Below are positions 58,693 to 64,000 of a DNA stretch of 64,000 bases, one piece after another. The DNA lies in the NCBI RefSeq assembly GCF_032362555.1, contig NC_083518.1:6398501-6462500 (forward strand). The letters run 5' to 3'. The position numbers were made by a program, and so were the translations under genes. The notes beneath the pieces are model-generated. The model saw only the letters and a program-made list of their open reading frames with translations, did not search any database and was not told where the DNA came from. This DNA is from Amyelois transitella. Taxonomy: Eukaryota; Arthropoda; Insecta; Lepidoptera; Pyralidae. Position 1 is the first letter of the stretch. Each line of letters begins with the position of its first letter.

Positions 58693-59710
58693 GTGCATAA
58701 TTTATTTAAGCAGTGCTAGAACTGGTTCTTAACCAGAAAGTTTTACGGGAAGGGGAATCAAACTAATTTTTTTGGTTATTACTATTTTATCGATATAATA
58801 TTAGATAGTAGATTTATTCCGCCGTTCGTTGATCGAAAAAATTAATTTATATAATAATAGTATGTTATGTCTTTATCCTGTTATACGGATAGAAAAGTTG
58901 TTGCAGTTTCTTACCTAATTATAGTATTTTATTGTTATAGTATTACATTATTGTCTGACATCGTACAATATTTGCAATGCGAATTCAATTTACTATATAT
59001 TTAAGTCTAAGCCTTACGAAGCCTACCTAGATATTTTACTAACATTTGCTTTTTAAGCCATGTTTTCAATCGGTTTTATATATGCTTTTAATTCAGGATT
59101 ATTTTGTTAATAAGACGTGTTTTTCTAATCTATTTTAGATAAAGAAACACCGAAAACCAGCCATAGCTGAAACATTCAATCAATAACACTCCACACTCTC
59201 TTGCAGAGAATTTCGAGTGAACGCCATCTATCCGCAGAAAGTATTTTCTCTGTACTAAAAATTTCACATATATTTTGTAAGATGGCGCTAGAAACGTTTT
59301 GTTTTACGGGTTCCAGTTGGGCAAACAGTTTTGCAACCCTCCGGTAGATGGCAGCCAAGCGTAATACAAAATGTACACATGCGCTTTGGAAGCGGTAGTA
59401 GTTATAATTAGATTTAAGTGATGTGACGTCAATAAATGATACCTTGTATCCAATTTTAAAAATAAATCTATTTTATTCTATTCTGTAGAATTTATTTTAC
59501 CTTTTTGTTGGAGGAAAACTTCACCAAATAAGTAACGGAATTCAGTCTGACTGAAGGCAATAAAATGGCTTTTTTCTACAGTCAATATTTATTAATTAGC
59601 ATTTACAGGGTATACTAAGTATTGGAGCTCATAATTACTTCTAAATAACATATATACTCATTTTAGAATACCTATACATAATATATTTTCAGTGAATAAG
59701 TGCTATGTAA
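58693..59710. other. Spacer
   Basis: 59215-59360 holds three CGCCATCT/AGATGGC words in mixed orientation (about 59222, 59280 and 59345) and a 60-codon minus frame without family resemblance. Confidence 0.35.
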
Positions 59711-59960
59711 CCAATACAAAAAAGAATAGGACCTCTCCATCTCTTTCCATCTCTCATCCCATGGATGTCGTAAAAGGCGACTAAGGGATAGGCTTTTAAA
59801 CTTGGGATTCTTATTTTAGGCGATGAGCTGTCACTATTTGAATCTCAATTCTATCATAAAGTCAAACAGCTGAACGTGGCCTGTCAGTCTCTCAGGACTG
59901 TTGGCCCTGTCTACCCCGCAAGGGATAAAGACGTGACTATACGTATGTATGTATGTATGT
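59711..59960 (+). mobile_element. SINE-A lacking only the extreme 5' end
   Basis: CAATACAAAAAAGAATAGG, a small duplication in CCATCTCTTTCCATCTCTC, GTAAAAGGCGACTAAGGG, CTACCCCGCAAGGGATAAAG and a TATGTATGTATG tail. Confidence 0.92.
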
Positions 59961-60207
59961 TCCACACCTCTTTCAAATATGCGTGGGACACTGTCAAGTT
60001 CAGTTCAGGTGAAATTGCTTGCGTAATGAGGAGAATAGATAAATAGATTGTAAGGTAAAATAAGTTTATCCCAGCGACTTAACATCAGTGTTTACTTATT
60101 ATACCTCTCAATTAAGCGTCTATATCCAAACAGTCTAAATATAAAAGTGTTATAAATCCTGTGACCATACCAATGACCTTTTCCACAGTTATATTCTTTA
60201 GATTGAT
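59961..60207. other. Short spacer
   Basis: Nothing recognised. Confidence 0.4.
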
Positions 60208-60388
60208 CGCTAACAGAAGCTTTTCTGTGTGGCAACATCGTGTAGCTACAGCTAAACATAGTCCAATATGGGTGCCCATCGGTAAATGTTGCTGAAGGGC
60301 AAATGAAAGTCACTTCGTGTAAAAATCTGAACTACCCACGATCGTAGTCCCTCAATGTTTTATAGCATTCCAGTCCAGGAGAAGGATG
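60208..60388 (+). mobile_element. SINE-B, diverged
   Basis: CACTTCGTGTAAAAATCTG, ACTACCCACGATCGTAG and CCAGTCCAGGAGAAGG in family order; upstream part only loosely matched. Confidence 0.6.
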
Positions 60389-60742
60389 TAATTATAGTAC
60401 ACAACAATGTTTTGTCTCTCATTAACTTCGACTACATACCTACTCTCATTTTACATTTTACTTATTTTGAAAACAAAAACCACTTAAAATATAGATTTAG
60501 TCTAAAATTGTAACCATAAATAGAAACCTTCATTTAAGCTCGATTTCGTAAAGCAATATTCAAAGCAGAATTACGGTTCCGAGTATGATAAAAATCAGTA
60601 AACTACCACCACATCTACAAAATTAGTCCCACTACACGATATAACAATTAGAAAATGAAATAACAAGGTTGCCAGGGGGGATTTTTGCGAAAATACCAGA
60701 CCACAATATGGAATTCACAGAAATGAAGAAATTTTTGCCATG

Positions 60743-60984
60743 TACCGTGTGATTTCCGGCATTTTTAGCTCATATCTTTCCCATGGATATCGTAAAAGGC
60801 GATTAGGGGTAGGCTTATTATTAAACTTGGGAATCATTTTGTAGGTGATGGGCTGGCAACCTGTCAGTATTTGAATGTCTATTCCACCATAATACCATAA
60901 GCCAGCTGAACGTGGCCTGTCTTTTCAAGACAGTTAGCTCTGTCTAACCCGCAAAGGATATAGACGTGACTATAAGTATGTATT
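60743..60984 (+). mobile_element. SINE-A, nearly complete, diverged
   Basis: ACCGTGTGATTTCCGGC, CTTTCCCATGGATATCG, GGTGATGGGCTGGCAACC, CTGTCTTTTCAAGACAG (altered stem-loop, still paired) and ATAGACGTGACTATAAG. Confidence 0.88.
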
Positions 60985-61265
60985 ATATAATAATGTGTGT
61001 CAAAAGTTTAATTATTTTATGAAAAAAAGGCTCATATCTTTAATATATTTAATTTGCAACGCCAATTACAAACGTAGATAAGGTAAAGTCAGGCTTGTCG
61101 TCGCATTGCTTCCGAGAATAAAGGGTACAATCGCGTGCATAACGTTTACGAAGATCTACAATATTAAAAGAGTTTTACTTCAAAACGTATTCGACTTATC
61201 AAAATTTTTTTGTTGTTATGTTGTTTAAAATAAACGAGCGTGCCTCTTAATTAAATTGACGTAAC

Positions 61266-61350
61266 TAAGCTGAACGTGGCCTATCAGTCTTTTCAGGACT
61301 GTAGGCGCTGGCTACTCCGCAAGGAATATAGACGTGACTGTGTGTGTGTA
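61266..61350 (+). mobile_element. SINE-A 3'-end fragment
   Basis: AAGCTGAACGTGGCC, CAGTCTTTTCAGGACTG, CTACTCCGCAAGG, ATAGACGTGACTGTG and a (TG)n-type tail. Confidence 0.85.
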
Positions 61351-61577
61351 TTTTTTTATATTCAGTAACTGGAATAGAGGAACTTTCGCTTAATATGAAA
61401 ATAATAATAGTGACATAGTTTAATACATTTATTTTGACAGCCTTAACGACCTAGTGGTTAAAAGCTGAACTTTTAGTTTATACAATGTTGTAGTGTGTTA
61501 TGAATGTGTTATAGTATATACTTTTTAGAGTAGGTACGTGACGAATTTCACGTAAGAAGCCGCGCTGAAAGCTAGCT

Positions 61578-61627
61578 AGTCAAAAATGAACATTGAACCT
61601 TAATTGGTTCAATGTTCATTTTTGACT
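61578..61627. repeat. Perfect 22-bp inverted repeat with 6-nt loop
   Basis: Arms 61578-61599 and 61606-61627 are exact reverse complements around TTAATT. The pairing can extend outward with a small bulge (TAGCT at 61573-61577 with AGGCTA at 61629-61634). Confidence 0.95.
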
Positions 61628-61796
61628 TAGGCTAAGGGCTTTGCTAAAGGTGGGATTTTCAATAATATTTACAGGATGTTAATATTGCTGCACTATCACA
61701 TTATGTATTTCCTGTCATGATAGCTGTGTGATGTAAATAAATAAATTTTGTTGAATAAACACTTTAGAAATGTAAACTAAACAACAGCTACCCATC

Positions 61797-61925
61797 TTCT
61801 TCCTCCTGCCTTTAGTTTTCATTACATCCTCACTTCTCAGGAAAGAAGCCTGTTAGGTTTTTACAAGAAGTGACTCCCTACAGACCTCTGCGACCTTTGC
61901 AGGGGAACCAAATCTCGTTGAACCA
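61797..61925 (-). mobile_element. SINE-B 3' portion
   Basis: TCTTCTTCCTCCTGCC, TTCATTACATCCTCACTTC, GAAGTGACTCCCTACAGACC and TCTGCGACCTTTGCAGG. Confidence 0.85.
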
Positions 61926-62319
61926 ATCTAATTCTATAACCTTTTTAAAAAACTGTGTTAAATGGTACATTTTAAACATTAGCTATTTCCCGCAAGCGCG
62001 TCTGCCCGGCAATTTTCAGAAGTTTCGACATATTTCATGTTCACTGCAGAATAAATACTTCCGATCACAATTTGTCCTGTAACATAATACTTTGATGCCA
62101 TATTGAAAAAGTTTTCGCAGCACTAAGCCAGTCTAGATATTGCTTATGTTGTTTTATACCTCTTGTAACCTACAGCACAGATCATTAATATTAAAAGATT
62201 CAATCAATTTTTAATCAATTCAATCATATTTGCGTCACATGTGATGGCAACTACCTTATCATAAGCGTGACAGATTCAGAAAAGGATAAGTTTTGTAAAG
62301 ATCCGGGATAAACAAGTTA

Positions 62320-62346
62320 GTTGGATACCTTAACCGTTCGACCAAC
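62320..62346 (-). mobile_element. SINE-B head fragment (tRNA box A)
   Basis: TACCTTAACCGTTCGACCAA is the reverse complement of TTGGTCGAACGGTTAAGGTA, the SINE-B box A region; nothing else of the SINE is clear. Confidence 0.5.
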
Positions 62347-63513
62347 AATACCAATGACGCTATAATTTAGGAGCCAGTGGAGTAAATAACTGAATTAACC
62401 GATTAGAGCAGTATTATCAGGCATGTCATATATTAATTTTATATCAGAGTTTTTTTCTGTAACTCCACCTGGTAGACGCAAGGAGATTCAATCTTTTTGT
62501 CTAGTTTTGAACTTTGTCGTGACCGCTGCGGAATTAAGCAATTACATGCAAGCAAACTCCGTAGGAAAACAGAAAACTCCGAACAAGCTTTATTTCTTGC
62601 ATTTGCAATTCAATGCGTTTATACCAAATTACTGTTTTTAATTTAATAATGTCGGAGGCATTTTTATGGCGATAATGTTTTGTTTCGAGTGTAGTTTTGA
62701 ACAACTACTGGGAAAGGCAATGCACGTAACGTATTGAAACTATGTATACATTTGTTCATTAAGTATAGAGTGTAAACTTAGTCACTGCTGGAACTTTGGA
62801 GGGTCGACCCTTAAAATTCAGAGTCCGCTACTGTCTTGTCAAAAAAAGTTCTCGACCACTTGAATTTTTTATGCACTTTTTGTTTCCGCTTTTACTTTTA
62901 AGTCGCCTTTTACGAAATCACAGGAAAAGATGAAGTAGATCTGTTATACTCTGTCGGAAGAGAGACTTGATTACATGATAAATTACTGAACCAAAATGGC
63001 CTCTGCAAAAATTGCGCATATTTTTCCTCGAGCTCCATATGTTGGGCGCGCGTACGAGTTCGAATTCTCAATTATGCAAACCACCATTCATTTACAGATT
63101 TTAGTCCGATTTCCTGTCGTCCATTTTATGGTAATCAGCTTAACATCTGTAATTTATTGCATTCGCTTACATTGAAACGCACGTTGATAAGGTTATTTAG
63201 CAATTAATACCACTCCACCTTATGAAATAATGCGGCATTATCAATTCAGCTTGTTTTGTTTTAGGGTAATTTTGTGTTAATTGTATGCAAATAACCACGA
63301 AAGCTGTTAGGAAATTGGCGAACATGCTTTTCCAGTGCCAACTTACTTACGGTACTTTTTGTTAATTTATCGTGTATATTGTTATCTAGCAATTTCCAGA
63401 GTTTCGAATCACTCCCATGGGAGTTCGAACTTTAGCTCATTATTGCGTTTTAAAAATTTATTTGGAGCTCATCGGGCATATCGTTTTACAAACATATAAA
63501 AAAAAAAATATTC
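62347..63513. other. Spacer
   Basis: No gene. 62898-62940 (TTTTAAGTCGCCTTTTACG) is a small SINE-A 5'-half remnant in minus orientation. Confidence 0.4.
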
Positions 63514-63735
63514 TTCTGTGGCGCAGCGGTAATACGCTTGTCTGTGAAACCGGAGGTCCCGGATTCGAATCCCGGTCAGGGCATGATGAAAAACGAACTT
63601 TCTCTGATTGGTCTGGGTCTTGGATGTTTATCAATTTAAGTATTTATTATAAAATATAGTACCGTTGAGTTGGTATCTCGTAACACAAGTTTCAAACTTA
63701 TTTCAAGGCTAACTCAATTTGTGTAATTTGTTCCG
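63514..63735 (+). mobile_element. SINE-C, best preserved copy
   Basis: CTGTGGCGCAGCGGTAATAC (box A) and CCCGGATTCGAATCCCGG (T-arm/box B) form a tRNA-like head, then GGGCATGATGAAAAACG, CTCTGATTGGTCTGGGTC, GTACCGTTGAGTTGGTATC, ACACAAGTTTCAAACTT and AACTCAATTTGTGTAATTTG. Three other copies in the window share the body. Confidence 0.92.
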
Positions 63736-63750
63736 AATTTATTTATTATT

Positions 63751-63942
63751 AATCATTCCCCTTTCCCGAAAGAGTAGGCAGAGACTTCATTGTTCCGTTT
63801 TCCACGATTCTTTATACCTCTTTTGCATCATCTGCCTTCATAATTCTCTTCAAGCAAGCTTGTCAGCTTATGTTATTCTTGACCTGACCTTTTACGAAGA
63901 CGTGCCCGATTTGATCAAGTGACGTTCTTCTGAATCTTCCTC
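63751..63942 (-). mobile_element. RTE-like LINE 3'-end fragment, diverged subfamily
   Basis: CCCTTTCCCGAAAGAGTAGG, CAGAGACTTC, CCACGATTCTTTATACCTC, CATAATTCTCTTCAAGC, TTGACCTGACCTTTTACG and GATTTGATCAAGTGACG match the 3' end of copies 2 and 3 with many substitutions, so it is an older member or sister subfamily. Its tail repeat is not preserved. Confidence 0.85.
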
Positions 63943-64000
63943 TTTATCCTTTTAAATGTATTTGGTGTTCTTACTTAATAGCATTTAAAAAAATTCATAC

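Noticed and set aside
23016..61350. Regularly spaced SINE-A copies considered as a CRISPR-like or satellite array
   Set aside because: Spacing and orientation are irregular, copies are variously truncated, and this is eukaryotic DNA.

Overview
The window looks like AT-rich intergenic and intronic DNA from a moth or butterfly (Lepidoptera). The evidence is a low GC background, very small single-exon or short-intron genes, and a dense load of LINE and SINE families of lepidopteran type: a LINE with a (CATA)n tail, tRNA-headed SINEs ending in a CAGGAGGAAG-like 3' end, and fragments carrying the TACTAGCGGCCCGCC signature. The species cannot be named from sequence alone. Coding content is sparse. 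Three complete cellular genes are supported: an intronless short-chain dehydrogenase/reductase (SDR) at 7480-8244 (minus), a SPATA17-like IQ-motif gene at 36868-38901 (plus) with two homologous candidate first exons, and ribosomal protein P1 at 45428-45763 (plus). Two orphan terminal-exon candidates on the plus strand (42880-43091 and 57593-57670) suggest that the right half lies partly inside introns or 3' ends of genes whose other exons I could not find. Layout: 1-3257 is a nearly full-length LINE on the minus strand whose ORF I translated from the endonuclease start to the window edge without finding a stop in the parts read; 3258-7479 holds a SINE-A, LINE copy 2 with target-site duplications, and AT-rich spacer; 7480-8244 is the SDR; 8245-15223 is gene-poor; 15224-17095 holds a GC-rich element between TAA-type repeats beside a decayed CR1/jockey-like LINE 3' end; 17206-17690 is a SINE-B nested in a SINE-A; 18361-20300 is LINE copy 3; 20301-36867 is spacer with many SINEs; 36868-38901 is the SPATA17-like gene; 38902-45427 is spacer, repeats and an orphan exon; 45428-46007 is RpLP1 followed by a hairpin; 46008-64000 is repeats, a duplicated CRE-rich block (49.2-50.1 kb), an orphan terminal exon at 57.6 kb and a near-perfect hairpin at 61.6 kb. 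The strongest system-level observation is the relation between the LINE and the commonest short repeat (SINE-A). About 100 nt at the 5' end and about 45 nt at the 3' end of SINE-A correspond to the two ends of the LINE, so SINE-A is best read as a bipartite non-autonomous derivative mobilised by it. Copies 1 and 2 of the LINE show no difference by eye over about 1.1 kb and copy 3 only a few, which implies recent activity. The second notable observation is the SPATA17-like gene: two 99-codon first exons, about 73% identical, both phase 0, each able to complete a canonical IQ motif when spliced to the common second exon.
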